This document shows positions 43,219 through 54,600 of a stretch of DNA of 64,000 bases, in pieces (positions within the stretch are counted from its first letter, which is position 1; every line of letters begins with the position of its first letter). The stretch covers positions 9,892,607 through 9,956,606 of the forward strand of contig OY986973.1 of assembly GCA_963920575.1 (NCBI GenBank), read 5' to 3'. A program made the position numbers and the translations under genes. The notes below the pieces were generated by a model. That model ran no database searches. It had not been told where the DNA came from and saw only the letters and a list, made by a program, of their open reading frames with translations. This DNA comes from Narthecium ossifragum (lineage: Eukaryota; Streptophyta; Magnoliopsida; Dioscoreales; Nartheciaceae).

Positions 43219-44180
43219 AGGTTTAAGATGGTCGTCATGGCTTCTGGCGGCCTGTCAAACACAACCCTGCTTTCTTGCCATTGATTCTCCTTCTGGTGCT
43301 TGACCGATGACCCAGCTAACCCTTGAACTGCCTTGCCTTTGGACTTCGCTTCAACCTGGATGACCTTCGGGTTCTGTTGTCCAAACCAAGATGGCCAAAC
43401 TTGTTGATCAACCTCCTTATGCTCTTGCTGATCATCTGTTTCCCCCTCGTCCCAACCAGTTGGGGTAATTGGTTGCTCTTCTGCTAGTTGAACATAATTG
43501 GCCACATCGCTTTTGGGAACCCACATTTTTACCACCGGGTCTTCATAGCATACTAAGTAATCAAACTTTCCACTAGGCTCGCCATGAGTACTCATAGCCG
43601 AATTGCCTGCCTTGTACAACTCCATGATAAGTTTCTTTTGTGAAATATTCCTCCTTGCCGCTTCTTCTTCGACCTTAATGGGGACTTCTATCTCCACCCA
43701 CTCAGTATCTTCTACTACTGGCTCTTCTGCATCGCCCCAACCAGTTGGGACAATTGGATCTGGCACAGCTGGTGTTAGCTGGACGATGACTTGAGTCTTC
43801 TTCACCCAATGTTTGACTTTCACATCGCCGTAAGTTCGTAGATATTCATACCTACCACTGAAACGGCCACTTGGTGCAACATTTGGGTTGCCCACTTCAT
43901 ATAACTCCCTCAACAATCACTTAGTAGACATACCCCTTCTCCTCACCTCTGTTGTGATATCAACCTTCTCCTCAATCTCAACATACTCGTCCTCTTCATC
44001 AGGTACTAAGCTGGTTGACGTCTGTCCCATATTTTCCTTGACCAATGCAGCCGACGTTTCCCCGTCGTCGGCCATGTCAGAGATATCGGAATCGCTTTTC
44101 ACTAGACACTGCTGTCCGAGGCGACTAGGAAGTATATAATGATTGGCGATGACTGGAGGCATGGTTCTAAACTGGATCAT
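43182..44180 (-). pseudogene. Tat gag-protease linker with a duplicated ~95-residue unit
   Basis: Two frames joined in phase by one TGA at 43917. Each unit starts with (Y/W)VEIE and an acidic/Arg-rich helix, then ELY-x2-GN, SG-x3-(Y/F)-(E/D)-YL, VK-x-WV-x-K, VQL and a PTGW end. The first unit ends near residue 60 of the 43916 frame and the second spans residues 73-155. I know no family for this domain. The pattern of small conserved aromatic and Gly positions suggests a folded unit, not low complexity. Confidence 0.7.
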
Positions 44181-44222
44181 CTGGTTTACCTCGTCATCCT
44201 CCTCCTCGTCTTTCTTGGGACG

Positions 44223-46997
44223 ATAAAACTTGTTGTTTTCTTTTCCTCATGCCTTAGAACCGGCAGTGTTCTCTTCCTTCTTCACAGTCTCCTCGGTCCG
44301 TTCTTGGCTACTTTCTTGAGCCTGTCTGACCTTCATCATCTGACCATACTTCTTCTGGTATCGCCGGTATTGGGTTATGGTCATCTCTTCCACCGGAACT
44401 GATCGGTGAGTGTAACAGTTATAATTGTACCATCTGTCTGGTCTATATGGCTGAGGCAAGAAGCTCTTGGGATAGGTGTGCAACTGACCTCGATTCCATT
44501 GCCAGGGCTATGGCCGATGAAACTTCACTCCGCCCCTTGGAGTAATTGGGCGATTGATGTCCCAATGGTGCTTGGGCATAAGTGTTTTCCCATAGGCGCC
44601 TTCCCCATATCCTGGCAGAGCGTAGTAAACACATCTGGATGACTGGCATCCTGAGTCTCATTGATCATGATCTTGAACTTTGGCAGCTTAAAGTTTTCAA
44701 CATCGGTCATTACCATTGCCACTTGAGTGTTCTTAGGAAATGGGTTTGTATCGACTCCCATATCCTTAGTAGGAAAACTGATTCTGCCCGAGTCAATAGC
44801 ATCCTGCAAAACATTGCGAAAGACCAAATAATGATTAGTATGATGTGACCAAGTATTATGTCACTTATAATATTTTTTACCCTTAATCTGTTCAAGGCTT
44901 GGCATAACATGTCCATAATTCAATTTAATTTGTTTGTCCTTCAACAACTGATCAAAAATTTGATCGACCTTTGAAGTATCAAACGTAAATATCCTCATTT
45001 GACGTTTGCCATCTTTGGCAACTTCCTTAATTTTAAGCTTTCGCTCAAGCCTAGCAAGAGCCTTACACGTATATGGCCGACCCTTTATCAGTTCAGCCAA
45101 ACACATATCCGTTGCACACTCATAGCCTTCATCCATTTCATCGACGTGATTGAGTTCATAATTTATGTCTTTATAATAAGTTCCTCGAGAATATGCTTTC
45201 ATTTGATCTTCCTCTCTTAACAACTGCTCGTAGCGTATAGAACTAGTTTGCAGTTGGAACAAATTTACAAAATCTCTGTCTAGGAACTTTTTCGTAAGTT
45301 CAAATGATAAACCACTTTGAGCGATTTTTACAAACTCTTTCTTAGGCAATGGGATACAACACTTACTCCTCGTTCTTTTAAACCGTTGTAAGAAAGTTTC
45401 CGCATCCTCATCTCGCCGTTGTCTTAATTGAGCTAAATCGACCATAATAATCTATGGTTCAATTTTATAAAAATGTGAATGGAACGCATGTTCCATTTGT
45501 TGCCAATTTTGTATAGAATTAGTCGACAGCTTAATGAACCAAGAATAGGCCACTCCAGCTAAAGAGCTTGGGAAGAGCCTTAACTTTATGCAATCGTTCA
45601 CTTCTCCACATTGCATAGAAAATTTTCCAATGTGCTCAATGGTAGACGTCTCGTCCACACCAGTGAACATGGTGAATTCAGGAACTTTATAGTTCATAGG
45701 GAACATATATATTTGATTAACCTAATCAGGATACGGTTTCCTATAAGTTGGACGAGTTGCTGGTCGTCCTAACCCTATTTGCTCGTGTAAAATGTTGGTC
45801 ACTTGTTCTCACAAAACATCCATCGGATTATAAAGAGGATTGAAATGCATTTGATCATATGGATCATTTGGTCGATAATTATTCTAAGGAATAAATGGCG
45901 GAGGAACATCATTTTGGCGATAATTGTTCTGAGGAATAACTAGTGGAGGAACAACGTTTTGACGATAATTGTTATGAGGAATAAATGGTGGAGGAACATC
46001 ATTTTGGTGATAATGATTCTGAGGAATAAATGGCAGTGGTAAATCGTTCATCTTAGGCCACTACCATTATTTCCACCATTGCTACCAATCGGCATAGGAT
46101 TTGGATTTTTTCCTACTTGACCAGAATTATTGTTTTGGGCGAAATTTTGGCCATTGAATGGACCATTGTTAATTGGAATATATGAGGGGGTAGGATTAGG
46201 TGGATTAGTTAGATTAGCAAAAGCACCATTATTTGGCATGCCTACCAATATCCCTGGTATTTGGCCGATCCCATTTGATTTTGGAATATTATCGTTATGT
46301 ATCGCCGTTGGATGATAAAATGGATCATGGTGACTTAAGCTATTCTGGCCTCCTTGGTCATTTTGAGCATTCCCAACTTGATTGGCAGATGGATTGTTTA
46401 ACAAAACATATCCAGTGCTAGTCTCCAATCCTATTATAGTGTTAGGTGGGAAGCCTTGATTATTGCCACTAACATGAGTGTTATTATTGGCATTTGCATT
46501 TTGGCTGAGGTTAGGGGCGTTAGGAGCATTAAGACGAATCGGCCTAGTGTTGTTTTGACTAGTACTTGCACTTGGGATGGCAACGTTCATGAAGTTTTGC
46601 ATGGTCTCCACAAAAGGACTTAAAGCTAGAGCGATATGACTGGCCATTTGCGGATTATTAGCATGTAAGGCTTCAACCATCATATGTGCGGTCCTAGTAG
46701 TTATGGTCTCATAATCTTACCCATTTCTAGTTGATGATCCACCTTGTTCCGAACTACGGTACATCGTTCTTTCCTGATATTCTACTTGAGGTTGAACGAT
46801 AGGTGGATGGACGATAGGTGAATGGTCGATAGTCACGTGAACATTTCCACATGTGGGGCATCACCGTGATCGGCGTTTCCTCCACCACTATGAGTGGTAT
46901 CTAGTCCAGTACATGTAATGACCATATTGTCAGGTCCCATTTGACCACTTTCCATAAAATTTGACACAGAGTTCCACTGGCCCGTGCCAAAAAATGC
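44223..46997 (-). pseudogene. Tat gag, fragmented
   Basis: Minus strand. The N-terminal part (46683-46048) is Asn/Pro/Gly-rich, with degenerate short repeats at 45780-46040 (copies of GGAGGAACA and GAGGAATAA). The gag core is at 45706-45452 (PEFTMFTGVDETSTIEHI, LRLFPSSLAGVAYSWFIKL) and 45445-44861 (VDLAQLRQRRDEDAETFLQRFKR-type block). The C-terminal part continues in broken frames to 44223. No intact zinc knuckle was seen. Confidence 0.8.
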
Positions 46998-48128
46998 TGA
47001 CGAGGAAATCTTGCCATTGGCCGACAATGGTCAAACTAGTCAAAATTTCAAAATTAGGGATGTGATAAGTTTCAACTCCTTCAAACACTCAATTTGAACA
47101 GAGGTGTCAAACTAATTGGAAAATGTGTGGTCAAACTTAACTAACTAACTAATTAAATGGATAATAGTGAAGAAAACTAAAGATTACTGACATTAATCTT
47201 AGAATAGGCCTTCTATATTAAAATACTGCGATTAACTAACTCACCTAATTAAACCAAGAAAACAAAGAAAAGTACTTTAAACTAATTAAATCTAGATTAT
47301 TCTTATGCTAATCCTACAATCGGAAGGAACATAAACTATTTAAATTAAACTAGTTTAACTTAATCTAAAGATTAATCTAAACTAATTAAACCTAGAATAA
47401 ATCTAGATTAACCCTATAGTAATCCTAAGTTAATCTACTAGAGAAGAAATAAACTAAGATTATTAAACTATATTAACTAGGCTAATCTAAGAAAGCAGTA
47501 AAGAAGAATAGTAAAAGAACTGAACTATCTTCATCAATGGAAAGAACTTATAAGTAAAAAAGAAACGTAGGAATCCATGCTTGAAAGCTGGTTACAAGAG
47601 TGTCAGAGAGATTATAGTAGTAAAAGGAATGCTATTTATATCTAATGAACTAATAACTGCTCCCGTCTTGAGTGATTATGGCGCAAATGTAGGAGATCGT
47701 GTTGTAACTGTGCCACAACTACTCCTTCCACGTTCAGTTTTGGGTTGGTGATCACACGAGACTGATGATCCTTCATTGCACACATCATGATTACGTTGGA
47801 TTACTTATCGTTCCTTGTCCACGTCATAATTGCACGTGCTTCATGATCCTAACTGGAACATGTTTTAATTGTTTCTGGCCAATAGCTTTGACTGGCTTGC
47901 CTCATCATGACCTTTGGTCGATCATCTTCCTTCACCTACTTCACACTTATCTTTGCCCGATGATTTGGCTTCATGGCCTATGAACGATGCTCCGTCCCTG
48001 CACATCAACGTATGATCGCCCATTTGGCCGATGGTTTGCATATGGACAATGAAGGCATGTAGTCATCGGTCATCACTACTTTGCTTATGTGTCTATCATT
48101 AATTGCTTAATCATTATTTTGGCTAACA
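46998..48128 (-). repeat. 5' LTR of the Tat element
   Basis: 1131 bp without insertion, the reference copy for the left LTR. The minus strand starts TGTTAGCC and ends CCTCGTCA. It contains GATCGCCCATTTGGCCGATG, which in the left copy is a better palindrome (GATCGCCCATTTGGGCGAT). Confidence 0.92.
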
Positions 48129-48282
48129 ACAGGGAGGAGCAAAAGACAAGCTCACATATTACATCACCATAAATGAGCTTTTACTTATATGGGGCCTTCT
48201 ATGACTTTATTGCCATACCTATCATACTGGGACCTGAGCCTATGCTTGAGCAGCATCAGGCTGGTCATCGATAATAGCCACA
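48129..48282 (-). mobile_element. Probable U3 part of the copia 5' LTR
   Basis: Read on the minus strand this ends GCTCCTCCCTGT at the Tat border. The sequence left of the Tat element resumes with CTGTCTATATAAAGGC, which would rejoin into a pyrimidine-rich stretch before a TATA box. The outer end (TGTGGCTATTATC on the minus strand) is a guess. No coding content. Confidence 0.4.
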
Positions 48283-48674
48283 CTCGGATTGAAACTCTTA
48301 ACGAATTTGAACTGTTAGGTCAAAGGGGTGTGTGAAAAATGTGAAACCCCAAAATCAACCATATTTTGTCCGAGCCACTAGCCCGCCTGGTCCAAATCGA
48401 CTCGACCCAATGCCATCGCCGATCGAGTCGGTCCAGTTTCATATCGGAATAAACAATGAAACCAACGTCTTCCTCGCGCTAAAACTAGCAGGCGATATCA
48501 TTACTCGCATGGAACACCAATCACGTGACCTTACCTTACATAAGCTACGCGACATCCTTCATTAGTTTCGTTTCTCTCTCCCCAAATATATATACGACTC
48601 CATCGGGAGTAACGGCCGCGAGGAAGAGAAGCGAAGCCAGGGGGAGAAAGGAGGGCCTTTACCGTCCGATCGCG
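48283..48674 (+). promoter_or_regulatory. CNOT9 promoter and 5' UTR
   Basis: A TATA box (AAATATATATACG) lies at 48584-48596, about 80 bp before the ATG, after a pyrimidine-rich stretch. The UTR is purine-rich (AGGAAGAGAAGCGAAG). The transposon nest ends about 300 bp upstream of the TATA box. Confidence 0.7.
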
Positions 48675-51600
48675 ATGAACCCGGCGAATCCCAGCCCTCC
48701 ATCCGGTGGGAACTCCCCGCCGCCGCCGCCATCGGGGCCCAGCGAGGAGGGTAATAAGGAACGGGAGATGGCGGTGGTCGTTCAACTCGTGCAGGACCTA
48801 TTGGATCCCAATACTAGAGAGAGCGCCCTATTACAGCTCTCTAGGGTGACGCCTCGCTCCGTATCTATCGAATCTTTTGGACCTTTAATTTCTTTGGCTT
48901 TTGTATTAAGTTTTCTCTTTTTTAATTTGGTCTGCATTTGCTTGTGATCTTTGATTTGATCCTTTTATGGTATCGGCATTGCTTGTGATCTTTGATTTGA
49001 TCCTTTTATGGTATCGGCATTGCTTGTGATCTTGGTTGGTTTCTGGTTACAGAACTATGAATTCATCTCTTGCCCTGTCTTTTCTTCACCATTGATGCCT
49101 GCTGTTATTTCCTGAATTATGCAAATGACAGTTCTCAATTGCTCGATTTTGTAATTTGGTCTAGAAGCTTCTTTTGGTTCAAAATAAAAAGTGATATTGC
49201 TTGTACATATGTTGTTAGTCAACCGTGCTCATACAAGATCAATAACTTCTTTTGCAGAAAAGGGAGGTATTTCAAGATCTAGCTCTGTTACTGTGGAATT
49301 CTAATTGCACCATGACAGTACTCCTCAATGTATGTATCTACTTCCCTATCATATTACTTATCGGGATAGTCATGATCTCATAAGGCTTTTAATGTCTGTT
49401 AGTGAGATTAAATGATATTCTATGCCGTGAAGTTGAACGCTTTACTCAACTAACCCAATCATCGATTTGTTGAAGAAAAGGGTATTTGCTTGCATACATA
49501 CCCTGGACCCATGGAGAGGTCTTCTATTTATAGATATAAGAAAATACAAACTTGGACTCAACTAGGACCGGAAAATAAAAGGTAAAGCACTCCTTACTAG
49601 GAAAGCAGGAAAAATTAGGAAAGCATAGTAAATCCTAACCATGATTCAAATAAAATAGTAAATTCCTAAATCATGATACCTATGGGAAACATGATTTTTT
49701 GCCAAATGATGCCCCCAGAGATCACGTTTGGCGTTTTCATCCCCAACCCATGTTTCTTTGCACTTCAATACCCCTCAGCCACTGAATTGACCCGAATACC
49801 CTCACTTTTCACATGGCTTGATACATGCCATGCCATGCATAAATAAAATATACCGGTCCGCATTAAATGGGACGCCGTGCGTGAGAAGACCTCAGTGCCG
49901 ACGGTGCTCGTATGAGATCCTTCTCCCGCCATTCTTCCCGCCAATGGACTGCATAATACGCGTAGAAGAAGGTGGTTCTCGGTGAAGGTGCGGACGGCGG
50001 CCTTGGGGAGGCCTTTGCTGAGGTGGAACCCGAGGCGGTCCTGGTCATCCTCCTTTTGGACGGCGCAATTGAAGGTGTCGTCATTGGCTCCGATGTGCGT
50101 CCGGATGAGGCACTTGAGGTCAAACTTAGCTCGGTGGCGGAGCTTCGGGTCGTTGGCGAGGAGCACTGCGCAACCACCGGACTGGAATAGGCAGTTGCCC
50201 AGCATCATCGACTTGTCGTTGCCCGAGTACCAGTTGGGCCCGATGGACTCTGACGTCACGACCAGGACCAACATCTTCTTCTTGCAGCAGCTGCGGAAGA
50301 CGTTCTGGACGAGGCCGATGGATATGAGGCTCGTGCTGCACGAGGTCGATGGATATGAGACATCACGTCGTACAATCTCTGCGGCATGGGGTGCAGCGCG
50401 AGCCTCATATCCATCGACCTCGTCCGGAACGTCTTCCGCAGCCGCCGTAAGAAGAAGATGTTGGTCATGGTTGTGACGTCAGAGTCCATCGGGCCCAACT
50501 GGTACTCGGGCAACGACAAGTCGATGATGCTGGGCAATTGCCTATTCCAATCCGGTGGTTGCATGGTGCTCCTCGCCAACGACCCGAAGCTCCGCCACCG
50601 AGCCAAGTTTGACCTCAAGTGCCTCATCCGGATCCACATCGGAGCCAACGACAACGCCTTCAACTGCGCCGTCCAGAAGGAGGACGACCAGGACCGCCTC
50701 GGGTTCCACCTCAGCAAAGGCCTCCCCAAGGCCGCTGTCCGCGCCTTCGCCGAGAACCATCTTCTTCTACGCGTATTATGCAATCCATTGGCGGGAAGAA
50801 TGACACCCCATTTAATGCGGAACCAATATATTTTATTTTTGCATGGCATGACATGTATCAAGTCATGTGAAAAGTGAGGGTATTCGGGTCAATTCAGTGG
50901 CTGAGGGGTATTGAAGAGCAAAGAAACATGGGTTGAGGATGAAAATGCCAAACGTGATATGTGGGGGGTATCATTTGGCAAAAAATTCATGGGAAACATG
51001 AATTAGAGTTGACTCCAAGTGGGCTCACTGGGTTGCCGCCCAAGTTAGGGGGCGGGGCGATCTTTGTCCGTTTGACTTGGGGCAGGTTGATTCAAGTCGA
51101 GTTGGGTCCGGTCTTGAGATAGCTTGATCTGTGAATATCCGAGCGTGAATCTGATGAACTAGTCCGACAAGTTGAGTCGAGTCTAACACGCTCGTGACAA
51201 CTTGCAAAGGTTAAATAATGCAATTAATGGTTCTCAATCTGGTTTTGTTGTTTTAGGAAGAAGCAAATTGCTAACCAAAGAACATGCTGAGGAAGAACCT
51301 TGTAAAGCTCTCATGAAGGTTGAACGCGACTAAAGAATATGTCTGAACTGTCCAGCTCATTCTTTTTATCATAAATCATGGCATGCTGTTAAAGGCCTCC
51401 ACATTTTTGGTTTCTAGGAACTAGGATTGGCTAAAAGCAGTTTTAAGGAATCTAATAATCTGGTCTTAATCTTTATGAACAAAGAGACTCTGTAAATCAA
51501 TGATTTTAATCCTGAACAGTCTGTTTGATAAAGTGGCTAAAAATACATTAAGATTCTTGGAAAGATGGCCAGAATTTTACAAATTCTTGCAAATCAAAGC

Positions 51601-54600
51601 ACTTCCCTAGAACCCTGAACATGAGAGCACCCCTCAGCTTGAAAAGAAAATTTTAATTCCTTTTGAGAATTTTATACAAGACCAATCCTAGGAGCAAGCT
51701 GGACACTGGGTTTCAGATATTGAAACTGAAACTGTTATGGTTTTCTACTTTTGTCAGATAAACTCAGCTTATAAGCAGCACGATTGTTTACTTTTCATGT
51801 ATTGAATAAGTTATTTAGCCGAGGATGATAATCTTTTCTCTATTTTTCTTAAACTTCAATCATTCTTTTAATGGGGCTTGCTCTTCCCTTCCAGGGTTGC
51901 TCGTCTCCCTCGGTAAAGGGATTGGTCTTTCTGGGTTAACTAGTAGTTCAGTGGGACTCTTCCTTATACTTTGAGCAAGACCAGTTTTGTTGTCCAAAAA
52001 GAATTGATGGCCCGCAAAAATATGAACGTATACATAAATTTGCCACGTTTTCAGTTATATGTCAGACTTGTGTGATTCAGCATCTACATCTTACCTGAAA
52101 TTGGGTGTTGGATTTGTCATTGGTAATCGTCTTGCTTCTTTTCTATATGCAGGAGATAATTTCAGTGTACCATGAACTTTCACCTCCAACATTGTCTTCA
52201 GCTTCATCAAATCGAGTTTGTAATGCACTTGCACTTCTTCAGGTGAACATTTACTACAACCTGTCAATGTCATGTCATGGAAAGCAAAATGCTTTAGTTT
52301 GTGACCGTTATATATGATTTTATTGTTATACCTTTCCATTTATCCTTATGCAGGCACTAATGTATTAGTGAAATTGTCTTGGTTTTTGAAATTATGATCT
52401 TTGACACTTCAATCACGAACAAGTATATCCAGTGATGCTCTTCTTTTTGTCAATGTGAGAACATCTACCACTACCAGTTATGGGCTCATTTGGACAGATA
52501 TCCAGGCAGTATTGATTCCAGTTTGTTTGCTTTTGTGCTTGTTTAACGGAAAGAAAGGGTCTGGTCATCTGATGAACAGAAAATGATGTTAGTTATTTAG
52601 ATGCTTCATCCGTGATAAGTGCTGTGAAATGGGTCCTAGACACTTTTGACGCTTGAAGTTTATGATTGAATGTGACATGAGTGTGGCCCTAGAATATTAG
52701 CTTGCAGTGGACTTGTCTCTCACCGAAGCTGCATTAAAATATTTCTACCTTATGTATTGGTTAAAACCCCAGCTAACTTCTAAAGGATAGTCTACTCAAT
52801 CATCTATTAGGAGTAAACTTTCGTTTTGCTTGTCTCACACACTATTAATAATGTGTATAATTAGAACTGTTGAATTACTGAACATGACCTTGTTGGCTTA
52901 ACCTATCTTCATAAAAATGCTACTTGTTTATTCTTGACATGAAATAGCTAGATAAATTGATTTTTGAGAAACATCTACTTTCCTTCTGAAATAGCTGCTC
53001 CTGTGTTTTTCTATGAGTGTCATGATTGTGGTTAGTTTTTCTGCTAGTGAGCACCCCTTTATGAGATGTTTGATTTCATGCTCATTCGATCGTTCATCTC
53101 TTTCCTCAGTGTGTTGCGTCACATCCGGATACAAGGATACACTTCCTGAATGGTAAGTTGTATTATCATGTGTGAGCCTTTTATTTGGTAATTGATGAGA
53201 TCTAATAATTTACCTTTTTTACGATTGCAATTTTCTCAACCCTACAATTAATTACCTCTGCTACACTACACGTTTAAAAGGCTTTGCATGAAACAACATG
53301 GGGAGTGACAAGTTCTGTATCTTTCTTTGATTGATAGTTCAGTAGCATTTTAGCTATCAGATTTAATTCTTTACATTATTTATTGTTATTGAAGTGGCTT
53401 TGATCTGTAACTGACTTATCTACTAATGTTATCCAATGCTTCTGTCTGTGCTTTGAGTTGCTTTCATTGACTTCGTTTCTGTAACTAATCCTTGAAACAT
53501 TTTTAAAATTCAAGTATCACTCTTCATTCCTTACCAATATTTTGGATCCTGGAAAAAAATTGCTAATCATCTGCATGACATCCATAGTGAACTGTTTGTT
53601 CTCTTCTGGAGGCCCAAGAATATACAAAGATCTCGTTTTCTCTTTGCTTGTGTTTGAACAGGAAAGCGACGAATACATATATAATGTATAATCATGGTAT
53701 TCTGACATTTTCTAAATGTACTATTGTGCGTAAGATTTTTGCAGTAAATACTTTAGTTGCCAAAAAAGTAATTCTATAGTCTATATCATCCTTCGAAATT
53801 TTGGACTTCAAGTATTTTGAAGTTTAGCCGAGAACCTACTCTGTTGATATGCTCTGGAGGCACGTAAATCATATATAAAGTTTCATTAGGCAGTGTCTAT
53901 TAAGTTGGGAGTACGCTATACTTCTTGCTTTTGACATTGCAAGGATCTTTTGAAACTAATGAATTGTGATGAGTAGGACTGAATTTAAGTTTTATCCTTG
54001 ATTCTAATTACTGGGAAGTAATGGAAATCCTTTTCTATTTATTTCAGCTCATATACCCCTCTATCTGTACCCGTTTTTAAATACTTCAAGCAGAACGAGA
54101 CCGTTTGAGTATCTCAGACTTACGAGCTTGGGGGTCATTGGCGCCCTTGTAAAGGTACATTATCTTCTTTAACATAGTTTTCCACTGTAGTTCCTTTGTA
54201 CTATTAATAGAGTTATTGTTTATCTGTGGTCCAATTCTAAGACTAATGTTTTGACATATTTCATCATGTAAATGTACACCTTTGTGCCTAATGTTTTGTA
54301 CGTGCAAGTGTATTTGTATTAGTTATCTATAGTTAGGTGACCATATTCTTCTTCTCTTCTTCCATTAGTTTACAAACCTTAAGACTGGGCGGATTCACCT
54401 TCTTTGATATTTTATTATCAAACTGCTGGCTTCAGTTATAAGTACAATCTTAATGCTCTTTCTTAATGTACAACATGACAAGTAATTTGTTTCCTCTTGC
54501 AGGTTGATGACACTGATGTCGTCGATTTTCTTCTTCAAACAGAGATAATTCCCCTGTGTCTTCGCACAATGGAAATGGGTTCAGATCTCTCAAAAACAGT

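Larger units (their letters stand above)
19605..48128 (-). mobile_element. Tat-type Ty3/gypsy element with nested insertions
   Basis: Direct repeats TGACGAGG...CTAACA bound the element (left copy 19605-22191 including a solo-LTR insertion, right copy 46998-48128). On the minus strand come gag, a repeat-containing linker, protease, RT, two RNase H domains and integrase. On the plus strand, between integrase and the 3' LTR, is a plant-mobile-domain gene. The dual RNase H, the second one archaeal-like, and extra genes are known features of the Tat/Ogre/Retand/Grande group. No clean target-site duplication is visible, but ACAG occurs 4 bp outside the left LTR and directly outside the right one. 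Confidence 0.88.
49695..50988. mobile_element. Palindromic element with two opposed KCS gene fragments
   Basis: A 13-bp direct repeat ATGGGAAACATGA (49682-49694 and 50989-51001) flanks the block. Both ends read TTTTTTGCCAAATGAT inwards, and the two arms (about 49695-50340 and 50390-50988) are near-complete inverted copies with a short centre. Each arm carries the same fragment of a 3-ketoacyl-CoA synthase. The left arm has an extra ~55 bp near 49870-49925. No transposase is present. Long inverted ends with a captured gene piece resemble Pack-type MULE elements, though the 13-bp flank is longer than the usual 9. Confidence 0.8.

Noticed and set aside
19597..48132. ACAG as a firm target-site duplication of the Tat element
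   Set aside because: It lies 4 bp away from the LTR on the left and directly at it on the right; too short and offset to claim.
49972..50877. Long open frames on both strands as an active KCS gene
   Set aside because: Both N- and C-terminal parts of the enzyme are missing and the arms mirror each other, so the second-strand frames are shadows of the first.
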